Source: Devosia ginsengisoli
GTDB taxonomy: Bacteria; Pseudomonadota; Alphaproteobacteria; Rhizobiales; Devosiaceae
DNA length: 64,000 bases
Assembly (NCBI RefSeq): GCF_024707105.1
Contig: NZ_JANQAJ010000013.1
Coordinates: 62,001 to 126,000, forward strand
Reading direction: 5' to 3'
Positions 9,129 to 17,661 of this stretch are shown piece after piece; position 1 is the stretch's first letter; each line of letters starts with the position of its first letter. The translations under genes and the position numbers were made by a program. The notes under the pieces were generated by a model. That model saw nothing but the letters and a program-made list of their open reading frames with translations, was not told the origin of the DNA and did not search any database.

Positions 9129-9312
9129 TTGGAACCTCACTCTTAATACCTTGTTAATATCTCTACTGCCGCCCATGATTACTGTCAATGTTTTGCTTGG
9201 CCTCTACATGCCCTTGCAGGACCTTCTTCCCATTAGGCTTAATGCCGGAAATCCGCCGGTTTCAGCCCATTCTTCCCGTCTGCCGGCCCGCCCCGCCCCT
9301 GCTCTCCGCGCA

Positions 9313-9346
9313 AACAAAAAAGCCCTGGCGCCGGGGCACCAGGGCT
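9313..9346 (-). terminator. rho-independent terminator of peptidase gene
   Basis: The stem AGCCCTGG/CCAGGGCT at 9321-9346 encloses a 10-base GC-rich loop. On the minus strand it is followed by TTTTTTG, the expected U-tract for the upstream cysteine-peptidase gene. Confidence 0.85.
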
Positions 9347-9367
9347 CTTCTTTATTTGTGTGACAGT

Positions 9368-9934
9368 TTAACCGGCGGTCCAGCGCGTCGGATTGGGCGA
9401 AGACATGGACCGAATATTGTATCCTGATGCGCGCAGCGTCTTGATCGAGTTGGTCAGGTTATCAAGCACATAGTCGCCTTCGCTGGTCTTGACCACCAGC
9501 ACCGCATGGGGTTCGCCCCGGCGGGTATGGGTATAGGCGATGCGCAATGCGCCGGCCGAGACACCCTGGCGGATGAGCGCGCTGCGCTTGCTGAGCACAT
9601 AGTCCTCGCAATCGCCGCTGGTCGGGTTCAGCTCCCACACATCGGCCGTGTCGCGTGCCGGGCGGATCGAGCGGTTCACATGGCCGTTGATCTGCTTGAG
9701 CACCGCCATGAGGTTCGGGCTCATGGTGACCTGGCTGCTGCCGCCGCCGGCGCATTCGCTCCGGTTCTTGGCGCAGAAGAACTGCATCGAAAGCGGCGTG
9801 ATCGCGGCGGTCTGGGTGACCAGGTCGAACGTGACGATCTTGCCGGGATTGCTGTAGGCGGCCGCGCCGCCGGTGGAGAACAGGCTGACACTCATGGCCA
9901 GGCCCGTCATCACTGCTGCGAATTTGGTATTCAT
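9368..9934 (-). CDS. transglutaminase-like cysteine peptidase (BTLCP family), secreted
   Basis: A 188-residue periplasmic protein. The signal peptide spans about residues 1-26. The catalytic triad of the BTLCP family is visible as Cys109 (SGDCEDYVLSKR), His143 (GEPHAVLVV) and Asp158 (YVLDNL). I use the ATG at 9934, because the ATG nine bases earlier abuts its AGGGG ribosome site. Its paralogue is at 29,786-30,415. In other proteobacteria such peptidases (LapG) cleave surface adhesins under c-di-GMP control; the Hyphomicrobiales members lack a known substrate. No LapD/LapA partner is seen here. Confidence 0.92.
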   Translation of the reverse strand: MNTKFAAVMTGLAMSVSLFSTGGAAAYSNPGKIVTFDLVTQTAAITPLSMQFFCAKNRSECAGGGSSQVTMSPNLMAVLKQINGHVNRSIRPARDTADVWELNPTSGDCEDYVLSKRSALIRQGVSAGALRIAYTHTRRGEPHAVLVVKTSEGDYVLDNLTNSIKTLRASGYNIRSMSSPNPTRWTAG

Positions 9935-10209
9935 TTGTGCCATCCCCTGATGAACTGATGTCAGCAGGATGCGCGCAGCCGATTGCTGCCGAATGCGAAA
10001 ATTCGGTACAATTTTATTCAATTGCCGGGCTTGTTCTCCCGGCTGTTCCTGCTGATACCGTCTCCCGTCGAGCAGAGCGTTGAAACCGGCGTCGCAATTC
10101 GGCTCAAGCTGGCGTCAAACTTTCATAAAATGCCGCCGGTGCGGCGGATCGCTGGCCCCTCTGCCGACATCATGATAGGCAGTCGCGACCGCTCACCGGA
10201 GGCCTTTCC

Positions 10210-10981
10210 TTGTCCAGCCAGCCCCGTATCTGCATCGTGACGAATGACACGCCCGACGCGGATAGGGCCGCTGCCCGCCTCCGGGCGCGCTATGGCGACC
10301 ACGCCATCGATGCGGCCGATGTGGTGGTGGCTTTGGGCGGCGACGGCCTGATGCTGCAGACACTGCACCGCGTCATGCGCACCGGCCTGCCGGTCTATGG
10401 CATGAATTTCGGCTCGGTCGGCTTCATGATGAACACCTTCTCCGAGGACGCGCTGGATCAGCGCCTGGCCTCGGCCCAGCCCACGCAGATTTTCCCGCTA
10501 TCCATGCAGGTCCTCGACGTCTCGGGCCACACCCAGCAGGCTCTGGCCCTCAACGAAGTCTCGCTGTTCCGCTCCACCTACCAGGCCGCAAAGATCCAGA
10601 TCATCGTCGATGGCGAAACCCGGCTCGAGGAACTGATCTGCGACGGCGTGCTGCTCTCGACCCCCCGCCGGCTCCACCGCCTATAATCTGTCCGCCCACG
10701 GCCCCATCCTGCCGATCGAGGCGCCCCTGCTGGCCTTGACCCCGATCTCCCCCTTCCGCCCCCGCCGCTGGCGCGGCGCCATTCTTTCCAACCGCGCCGA
10801 GGTCAGGTTCATCACCCGCGAGGCGCCCAAGCGTCCGGTCAGTGCCGTCGCCGACAATGTCGAGTTCCAGAACGTGCTCGAAGTCACCGTCCGCGAAGAC
10901 CGCACCCACGGCGTCACCCTGCTCTTCGACCCCGGCACCAGCCTCGAAGAACGCGTCCTCAGCGAACAGTTCCGGTTTTAG
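10210..10981 (+). pseudogene. nadK: NAD kinase, frameshifted as sequenced
   Basis: The gene makes NADP from NAD and ATP and is normally essential. The first part (about 151 codons) starts at TTG 10,210 with GGAGG seven bases upstream and carries GGDG (43-46) and the NE/S motif region. At the C6 run 10,661-10,666 the frame breaks and stops after PRRLHRL. Removing one C restores the family motif [18 protein letters not shown] and lets the frame continue to 10,981, giving 256 residues, the normal length for rhizobial NAD kinases. A sequencing or assembly indel is the most likely cause. Confidence 0.9.
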
Positions 10982-11002
10982 GCGATGCAGCCTCAAGAGT
11001 GG

Positions 11003-11165
11003 AGCCCCCCTCGCCCCTTGTGGGAGAGGGGGTAATTTCTTCGTTCAGAAGAAATTACGGGTGAGGGGTCTGCGCTATCCCATGCTTCAATGCCCGCGGA
11101 TACCTCAGCGCCCCCTCATCCGCCCTTCGGGCACCTTCTCCCACATGGGGAGAAGGGAAGAGTCA
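11003..11165. repeat. RIME-like rhizobial intergenic element
   Basis: Two related palindromic blocks fill the gap between nadK and the DUF2336 gene. The second (CCTCATCCGCCCTTCGGGCA, then CTTCTCCCACATGGGGAGAAG) is the type of sequence known as RIME in Rhizobiaceae. The first block contains an inner 10-bp inverted repeat (GTAATTTCTT/AAGAAATTAC at 11,032-11,058). No coding capacity. It may act as a terminator between the convergent genes. Confidence 0.75.
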
Positions 11166-11167
11166 CC

Positions 11168-12370
11168 CTAAGCCGCCGGCAGCGCCAGCCGCTCCTCGCC
11201 CACCGGCAACGCCATTGCCCCAGCCGCTTCCCCGGCAAACGCCGTCATCACCCCACGCGCCGCCTTGCGCGCCAGAAGAATATTCTGCTCGCTGAGATAG
11301 GCGAACGCCTCTTCCAGCTCCTCGGGGATCACGCCGCCATGTTCGGCGATCAGTTCCTCGGTCAGCACAGTCACCACATAGTGGCGCGCCGCCGCGTCAT
11401 CGGCCAGGTCGCTGGCCCGCGCATGCAGCACCAGCCGGGCCAGCAGGTTGCGCACGCCCTCCCCCAGCCCGCACCGCACCAGCAGCGCATTGAGCGCCGG
11501 TCGGCTGCCATTTTCGAGCAGGCTGAACACCTTGGCCCGCGGTGCCTGCGCCAGTTCGGCCAGGCATTCGGCAAAGAACATCACATGACCCGTCACCACG
11601 GCATGCAGCAGCACCCTGGTATTGACCCGGTCGCTCACGATCAGCTCGGCCACATAGGCTCCCGTCCCGGTTCGCACCGCCTCGCGCTCGCCAATGGCCG
11701 ATAGCGCCGTGTCGCCGCAGTCGCGCAGGATGCGCCCCAGCCGGTCCTCTTCCACCGCACCCTTGACGATGCGGGCGCCCCGCAATGCCTCGGTCGCCTT
11801 CTGCACCAGCAGTAGCCGCGCCGCCGCCGGCAGGTCCGGCCGCGCCAGCAGCGCCCCGCGCATTTCGGCATTGCCACCCAGCGATACTGCCAGTTCCGCC
11901 AGCAAGACATCGCCCAGCGCCACCTCATGCCGGCGCAGCATCCGCAATGTCACGGGGTCATGCCCCCGCGCCACGATGGCTTTGGCCAGTCGCGGGCTGA
12001 GCCTGGCCCGCTGCACCACCGCCACCAGCATGGACAGATCCAGCGTCTTGATCAGCCCCATAAGGTCCGCATCGATCAGGACCGGAGAATATTGCATCAC
12101 CGCCCGCGCGATCACCGCACTGTCATGCAGCAGCGCCAGCATGATCGGCCGCGGCGCCTCGCTCGAATGCAGCAGGCCATAGGCCAAGGCCGCCCGCACC
12201 TTCACCGACGGATCGTCGAGAAACCCGATCAGCGCCGCATAAAGCGCGGCCTGTTCGTCAGCAGGTCCGACATGGTTGAGATAGGCCAGGGCCGAAAGAT
12301 GAGCCGCGCTGCCCCGCTCCTCGCTGTCAGGCGATTGAGATAGCGACACGAACTCCTGATAGCCAACCAT
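11168..12370 (-). CDS. DUF2336 domain-containing protein
   Basis: A 400-residue cytoplasmic protein made almost entirely of helical HEAT-like repeats, characteristic of the DUF2336 family found in alphaproteobacteria (for example SAAHLSALAYLNHVGPADEQ and VRAALAYGLLHSSEAPRPIM). No catalytic motif or membrane segment. The start at 12,370 has GGAGAG upstream. Such alpha-solenoid proteins probably act as binding platforms, often encoded near regulators, but the family's role is unknown to me. It stands as a single gene. Confidence 0.85.
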   Translation of the reverse strand: MVGYQEFVSLSQSPDSEERGSAAHLSALAYLNHVGPADEQAALYAALIGFLDDPSVKVRAALAYGLLHSSEAPRPIMLALLHDSAVIARAVMQYSPVLIDADLMGLIKTLDLSMLVAVVQRARLSPRLAKAIVARGHDPVTLRMLRRHEVALGDVLLAELAVSLGGNAEMRGALLARPDLPAAARLLLVQKATEALRGARIVKGAVEEDRLGRILRDCGDTALSAIGEREAVRTGTGAYVAELIVSDRVNTRVLLHAVVTGHVMFFAECLAELAQAPRAKVFSLLENGSRPALNALLVRCGLGEGVRNLLARLVLHARASDLADDAAARHYVVTVLTEELIAEHGGVIPEELEEAFAYLSEQNILLARKAARGVMTAFAGEAAGAMALPVGEERLALPAA

Positions 12371-12449
12371 TCCACTCTCCGCACAGCGCGGAATTCACCC
12401 TAGTGAGGAAGGTTTAAGGAACGGTTCACCATAAATGAGGCAGTTGGCC

Positions 12450-12605
12450 CTAGATGGCGGAGAGCACAAACCCGAATAGCTGGCTCGTCCCGGCCCACAG
12501 GCCCGCAAACAGCGCCCAACTGGCCAAGGCCCCGCCCAGGATGATCCAGCCGCGTGGCAGCGGCAGGGAGCGCTGGGTCTGAACGGCTGCACTGGTCCGG
12601 CGCAT
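12450..12605 (-). CDS. 51-residue single-span membrane protein
   Basis: Start chosen at 12,605 because a strong AAGGAGG lies five bases upstream. The N-terminus is basic and polar (MRRTSAAVQTQRSLPLPRG), followed by one or two hydrophobic stretches (WIILGGALASWALFAGLWAG and FGFVLSAI). No family recognised. The excellent ribosome site and the membrane pattern are the reasons to think it is real. Confidence 0.6.
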   Translation of the reverse strand: MRRTSAAVQTQRSLPLPRGWIILGGALASWALFAGLWAGTSQLFGFVLSAI

Positions 12606-12791
12606 ATCCGCCTCCTTGGCGTCTTCGCGGGGCATTTGCCCGCTGCATTTCACTACACGGCCCGTTCGTTAAGCTTCCCTCAACGCCGATCCGCCGCTTT
12701 TATCGAGGTCGCTCGCATCGCCGCGCTGTTCGTCCGGATGCCTACCGGCAGGTAAACGCCCGGATGCGCCCCAGTGTTGCCCCACCGGCCG

Positions 12792-13595
12792 TTACTGGGC
12801 GTAGAGCTGCGTGAAGAAGGCCCCGCCATCCCCCTCGGCACTGGTCCCCGACACATCCTCGATTTCATTCTTGAACAGGCCGGTAAACGACATGTTTGCC
12901 GGCGAAAACCGCGACGGCACCACCGGCAGTTCCGGCGCTACCGGCTGGCTGGCCATCTGCTGCGCCGCAAAGGCCGCATTGGTTGGTCCGCCCTCATGCT
13001 TGGACACCAGCACGCGATAGACCTCGCGGATCGTCCGCGCCTCGCCATTGGAATAGAAGATCGACCGATTGGCCGCCGCCTGCTTGGGAAACAGGTTCGC
13101 CGCAATCTGGTCCGGGTCCTGCAACCCCGCGGTGAACATCCGCTCGGCTCCCTGCGCCCCCAGAAAATGCGCGATATAGAGTTCCCCCGCACTGGGCATC
13201 CGCCCGAAGCGCTGGCTCAGATAGTCGCCATTGCTCTTGGTGAAGGCAGCCGCCAGGTCCGAGGCGATCTTGGGATCCTCGCGCAGCTTGAGAATGTCAG
13301 CCTTGGTCCCCGCATCGCGTACGAAATAATCCCCGTCCGACGAGCGCTCGATATTGCCGGCAATGTCGCCATAGCCCAGCCGCGGTCCCTCTTCCTTCAT
13401 CACCTGCAACCAGGTGCTTTCGAGGAACTGGAACAGCCCCACCGCCGACGAGGTTTGCGCCTTGGCCTGCGGATTGAGGCTGCTTTCGCGCATCGCCGTC
13501 TGCAGCAGATAATCGAAATCCACGCCGTTCCGGTCGCCGGCCGCCGTCAGCACATAGGCCAGGCTCTGTGGCACGGAAATTGGCTGTACGCCCAT
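12792..13595 (-). CDS. lytic transglycosylase, SLT domain
   Basis: A 267-residue protein whose first 150 residues form a soluble-lytic-transglycosylase-type domain: catalytic Glu37 in MRESSLNP, then SAVGLFQFLESTWL and the ELYIAHFLGAQGA segment. It cleaves the glycan strand of peptidoglycan to 1,6-anhydro products. No signal peptide is obvious from the start at 13,595, so export may need another route or an upstream start. The C-terminal 80 residues are low-complexity linker. Transglycosylases of this layout occur in Hyphomicrobiales; a link to flagellar or cell-wall remodelling is open. Confidence 0.85.
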   Translation of the reverse strand: MGVQPISVPQSLAYVLTAAGDRNGVDFDYLLQTAMRESSLNPQAKAQTSSAVGLFQFLESTWLQVMKEEGPRLGYGDIAGNIERSSDGDYFVRDAGTKADILKLREDPKIASDLAAAFTKSNGDYLSQRFGRMPSAGELYIAHFLGAQGAERMFTAGLQDPDQIAANLFPKQAAANRSIFYSNGEARTIREVYRVLVSKHEGGPTNAAFAAQQMASQPVAPELPVVPSRFSPANMSFTGLFKNEIEDVSGTSAEGDGGAFFTQLYAQ

Positions 13596-13704
13596 GGAAA
13601 GCTGCGACTCAGGGTTGGCGGATTGCCCCGACTACAGCACCACAATGGTTAACCACCTGTTAACCATTCCAAAGCCTGCCAGCCGGAGCCTACCCCCGCC
13701 CCAG

Positions 13705-13798
13705 AGACCTCATGGTGAGCCTGTCGAACCACGAGGTCGCGCGAGTGGAGCTATCCAGCCACGCCTCGTGGTTCGACGGGCTCACCATGAGGGCTACT
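13705..13798. repeat. family B intergenic inverted repeat, two arms
   Basis: The left arm (CCTCATGGTGAGCCTGTCGA with ACCACGAGG) and a right arm in opposite orientation (CCTCGTGGTTCGACGGGCTC with ACCATGAGG) face each other across an 18-base spacer, so the RNA can fold into a long hairpin. The same sequence recurs at 27,127, 29,621 and 37,388. Confidence 0.85.
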
Positions 13799-13813
13799 GA
13801 AACAGCGGGAACT

Positions 13814-14392
13814 CTAAGCCCCCCAATAGCTCACCACGTCTCCCAGCGCCGGCCGCGGCCGGTCCTCGATCGTCGCCGTCGGCGTGCCGATATGCACGAA
13901 GCCCACGAACCGCTCTCCGTCCCGCGCGCCCAGCATCGCCGCCGCTTCCGCGTCGAACGTATACCACCGCGTCACCCACGAGGCCGCAAAGCCCAGCGCA
14001 TGGGCCGCATGCACCAGGTTGAACGCCACATTGCCCGCCGACAGCAACTGCTCGAATTCGGGCACTTTGGGATGATCCTTGGGCGAAGAAATCACCCCGA
14101 TCGTCAGCGGCGCCGGCAAAAACCGCTGCCGCTCGATCTCCAGTCCCGCCTCATCCAGCCGCGGATTGTTCCGCGCCGCGATCTCGGCCAGCTTCTCGCC
14201 CACCTGCTGCCGCGCCTCGCCCGCGATCACCACCAGCCGCCATGGCGTGATCTTGCCATGATCAGGCACCCGCGTTCCAATGGTCAGGATTTGCTCCAGC
14301 TCCGCCGCATCCGGCCCCGGATCCTTGAGAAACGCGATGCCGACCGAGCGGCGGGTGAGCAGATAGTCGCGCAGGGCGGCATTGGCAGGCAT
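13814..14392 (-). CDS. nitroreductase family protein
   Basis: A 192-residue FMN-binding nitroreductase-fold protein: N-terminal RRSVGIAFLKD (phosphate/FMN contact), PDHGKITPWRLVVI and the C-terminal FVGFVHIGTPT segment. The family reduces nitro groups or quinones with NAD(P)H as electron donor; the substrate is unknown. The ATG at 14,392 is preferred because GGAG sits six bases upstream; two earlier starts lack such a site. It resembles the YdjA-like subgroup in length. Confidence 0.9.
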   Translation of the reverse strand: MPANAALRDYLLTRRSVGIAFLKDPGPDAAELEQILTIGTRVPDHGKITPWRLVVIAGEARQQVGEKLAEIAARNNPRLDEAGLEIERQRFLPAPLTIGVISSPKDHPKVPEFEQLLSAGNVAFNLVHAAHALGFAASWVTRWYTFDAEAAAMLGARDGERFVGFVHIGTPTATIEDRPRPALGDVVSYWGA

Positions 14393-14430
14393 GGCAGACT
14401 CCATCAACGAAGCGTCTCTCTACCACAGTG

Positions 14431-14451
14431 TCATTCCCGCGAAAGCGGGAA
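14431..14451. repeat. short dispersed palindrome (family D)
   Basis: TTCCCGCGAAAGCGGGAA is an 18-base near-perfect palindrome common in proteobacterial intergenic DNA. A second copy is at 39,780-39,806. Confidence 0.7.
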
Positions 14452-14620
14452 CCTCTGTTGGCGATAGCGCAACACATGCACAAGCCGGGGCAAAATCCGC
14501 CGCTGGTGCCATTGCGGTGTTTTCTTCCCATGCCGTCTGTGACACAGCTTTTCCCTAATCGCGTCCTAAGAGGGCGCAACTGATTCAGCCGGCTTGGCAT
14601 CTGACGCCACGGGAGACCCG

Positions 14621-15598
14621 ATGCTTTTGCGACCACTACTCGCCCTCTTGCTTGTGCTGGCCGCAGCTCTTGCCTCCCCGTCGGGCGCCCTCCCGGCCGC
14701 TTTCGCGCAGGAAACCGCGGCCGAAATGCCGCCCATGCCGCGCCCCCGGCCCGATCCCGACAGCCTGCCGCCAATGCCGCTGCCGGCGCCCGCCGCCGCG
14801 ACTCCTGCCACCGAAGCCATTGCCGCCCTCACCTCGGCGCCCCAGCCCGTGGCGCTCAATGTCCGCATCACGCAGGATGGCGCCCCCATTCCCGATGGCG
14901 TGGTCTGGCGCATCTTCGATACCCAGCCCGACGCCAATGGCGAACTGGCGCTCGTCGCCAAATCCGACGTCGGCAGCCCCACCGTTGAGCTGCCCCCGGG
15001 CGAATATGTCGTCCACGTCGCCTATGGGCGCGCCCAGACCAGCGAGCCGCTGTCGGTCGTCCCCGGCGCCAACGAAAAGACCTTCATTCTCGATGCCGGT
15101 GCCCTGCGGCTCAATTCCGCCGTCACCGGCGACATCGCCATTCCGGTCGGCCTGCTGAAATTCGACGTCTTCACCGCCGGCGAGGAAACCGATCGCGCGC
15201 TGGTGGCCGAGGGGCTCAAGCCCAACGATATCGTCACGCTCAATGCCGGCACCTACCACATTGTCTCCTATTTCGGCACGACCAATGCTGTGGTGCGCGC
15301 CGACCTGCGCGTCGAGGCCGGCCAGTTGACCGATGCCACGCTCTACCATCATGCTAGCCAGGTCGGTTTCAAGCTCGTCTCCGAGGAAGGCGGCGAAGCC
15401 ATTGCCGACGTCGAATGGACGGTCAAGACCACAGATGGCGCCACCATCTTCTCCGAGCTCGGCGCCTTCCCCTCCACCGTCCTGGCCGAAGGGGAATATC
15501 TCGTCCTCGCCAAGCAGGGCAGCCAGGTCTTCAACCGCGAATTCGAGGTCCAGGCCGGCTCCCCGCGCGAAATCGAAGTCCTGACCACGGTTTACTAG
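14621..15598 (+). CDS. secreted protein with repeated beta-domains, function unknown
   Basis: A 325-residue protein with a signal peptide (MLLRPLLALLLVLAAALASP, cleaved near AFAQE). A proline-rich linker follows (PPMPRPRPDPDSLPPMPLPA). The rest contains at least three similar beta-sandwich-like units, each ending in a G-x-Y-x-V pattern (PPGEYVVHVAYG, NAGTYHIVSYFG, AEGEYLVLAKQG), reminiscent of carboxypeptidase-regulatory or PEGA-like folds. GGGAG five bases before 14,621 fixes the start. It probably sits in the periplasm or at the surface. It lies 81 bases upstream of another secreted protein gene, probably in one transcript. Confidence 0.75.
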   Translation: MLLRPLLALLLVLAAALASPSGALPAAFAQETAAEMPPMPRPRPDPDSLPPMPLPAPAAATPATEAIAALTSAPQPVALNVRITQDGAPIPDGVVWRIFDTQPDANGELALVAKSDVGSPTVELPPGEYVVHVAYGRAQTSEPLSVVPGANEKTFILDAGALRLNSAVTGDIAIPVGLLKFDVFTAGEETDRALVAEGLKPNDIVTLNAGTYHIVSYFGTTNAVVRADLRVEAGQLTDATLYHHASQVGFKLVSEEGGEAIADVEWTVKTTDGATIFSELGAFPSTVLAEGEYLVLAKQGSQVFNREFEVQAGSPREIEVLTTVY

Positions 15599-15679
15599 CA
15601 GCAGCTCGTCGGCGCCTTTGCCCTTGAAGCGGGGCGGCCGATGCCCCAGATTGCCGACACGTCAAAGCGGGAGAACACG

Positions 15680-17489
15680 ATGACGCCGTTCAGCACCACG
15701 TCCCGGCAGCGCCTGGCCATTCTTGCCACCGCCTGCCTCATGAGCGTTGCCCTGCCGGCCGGCAGTGCCTGGGCCCAGAAGGTCAAGGACAAGGGCACGA
15801 CGCCCCCCGCGACCACCGCCATGGCCACCGAGTCCGAAATCACCGTCGACATCCCCACCATCGACGCCGTCGACTCCAATGTGGATGAAGCCACCCTCCG
15901 CGCCATCTTCAGCGGCGAGCTCGTCGACAATGCCGATGCGCTGGCCGGCCTGACCGCCACCAGCATCACCATCCCCGAAATCACCCTTTCGGCCACCACC
16001 ACGCTCGAGGGCGAGACCAACGAGACAACCGTCACCTTCTCCGATCTTGTCCTGTCCGACATTACCGATGGCACTGCCGCCTCGGTCAGCCTTGCCACCA
16101 TGAGCATGGATGCCGGCGACAATGGCAGCGGCGAATTCGGCCCCCCTCTCCGCCGCCGGCTTCAATATCGGCGGCGTGCTCGGCCTCTATGGCCTGGTCG
16201 ATGCCGGCGGCCAGACCGAGCTCGAAACCATCTACACCGATTTCAGTTTCGAGGGCGGCAGCTTCGAATCCCCCGAGATCAGTTGCACCATGGGCGCCAC
16301 CAGTGCCGCCGAATTCAAGGCGCGGCCGCTGAACTATTCCTTCGGCGAGATCATGGCCCTGGCCGAAACCCTCGACGCCCAGCAGGACGATCCCTCCCCC
16401 GAACTGATCGGCGCCGCCCTGCGCATGTATGTCGATCTTTTCACCGCCTTTGAAACCTCCCCTGCCACCTTTGGCGGCTTTGACTGCGCTGGCACCGATG
16501 ATGAAGGCCGTGCGATCAGCTTCAGCATTGCCGGCATGTCCATGGGCGGCATGAGCCCGGGCATCTATCCCGCCTTCTCGATGGATGGCCTGGACATGAC
16601 CATCGAGGATGACGGTTCGGTGCAGGTGGGCAACATGACCGTCAAGGAAATGGACCTCTCCGCGCCGATCGCCGCCATCCAGGGCGCGCCTGAAGCCATT
16701 GACGAAGCCTGGTTCATGGCCAATGCCCGTTCGCTCATTCCCGCCTTTGCCGGCTTCTCCTTCAGCGATGTCGCGGTGGACGTGCCCGATCCCGACAGCG
16801 ATGGCGAACGCATCAAGGTCAGCCTCGGCGCCTTCGACCTGTCGCTGGCCGACTATCTCAACGGCATCCCCACCAATGTGCTGACCACGGCCAGCAACAT
16901 CCTGGTCTCACTGCCCGAAGATACCGATGACGAGCAGTTGCGCCAGTTGATCGACCTCGGCGTCACCGAGATCGATGCCGGCTTCACCCTCGATGCCGCC
17001 TGGAACGAGGCCGATAACGCCATCGCCATCAACGAAATCTCGGTCACCGGCGCAAATCTCGCCACCGTCAAGCTGGCCGGCACCATCGCCAATGCCACCG
17101 AAGCCCTGTTCGGCCTCGACGAGAACCAGGCTCTGGCCGCCGCCATGGGCGTGGCCATTGCCAATCTCAAGCTCGATATCACCGATACCGGCCTCTCCGA
17201 TATCATCCTGGCCACCGTCGCCGCCGAACAGGGCTCCGACCCTGCCACCATGCGCCCGATCTTCGCAGGCCTGGCCGAAGGCACGGTCATCGGCCTGCTG
17301 GCCGGCGCCGCCGAAGCCCAGAAGGTCGGCGCCGCGATCAACAGCTTCGTCAGCGGCAAGGCCAAATACCTGACCATCGAAATGACCGCCAAGGAAGCCC
17401 CCGGCCTCGGCCTCATGGACTTCATGGCCGCCGAAGACGACCCCACCGTCCTCATCGGCAAAGTCACCATCGACGCGTCAGCGAAGTAG
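15680..17489 (+). pseudogene. large secreted protein of unknown function, frameshifted as sequenced
   Basis: Two overlapping frames form one gene. The first starts at 15,680 (GGGAG six bases upstream) with a signal peptide ending ...GSAWAQ. It leaves frame at the C6 run 16,141-16,146; deleting one C joins SGEFGPLSAAGFNIGG and gives 602 residues ending at 17,489. The joined protein is acidic, rich in Ala, Asp, Thr and Gly, with many short beta-strand patterns and no cysteine-rich or enzymatic motif I recognise. It follows another secreted-protein gene. A sequencing error is likely; true phase variation at the C-tract is the alternative. Confidence 0.75.
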
Positions 17490-17518
17490 AAGTGGCCGCT
17501 ATGCGGCCGATCCTTGCC

Positions 17519-17640
17519 GGATACCCCCACCTAACCTCCCCCTGATAGGGGAGGAACAGATCGGAAATTTGGCTCGATTTTGCCATATACACCAGCCAGA
17601 TTCCTCCCCCTATCAGGGGGAGGCTAGGAGGGGGTATCCC
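17519..17640. repeat. family A intergenic inverted repeat, two arms
   Basis: Arms of about 38 bases (17,519-17,556 and 17,601-17,639) read GATACCCCC...CCTCCCCCTGATAGGGG and its reverse complement, enclosing 44 bases. Each arm also contains its own small palindrome (CCCCTATCAGGGG). Further copies are at 21,935, 24,394, 26,509, 31,666 and 32,081, always between genes. Here it separates convergent genes. Confidence 0.85.
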
Positions 17641-17661
17641 CACAAAAACTCACCTCCGCCG

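Noticed and set aside
10661..10666. Programmed frameshift to make full-length NAD kinase
   Set aside because: No stimulatory hairpin or upstream Shine-Dalgarno-like element is evident, and a second C6 indel in the window makes sequence error simpler.
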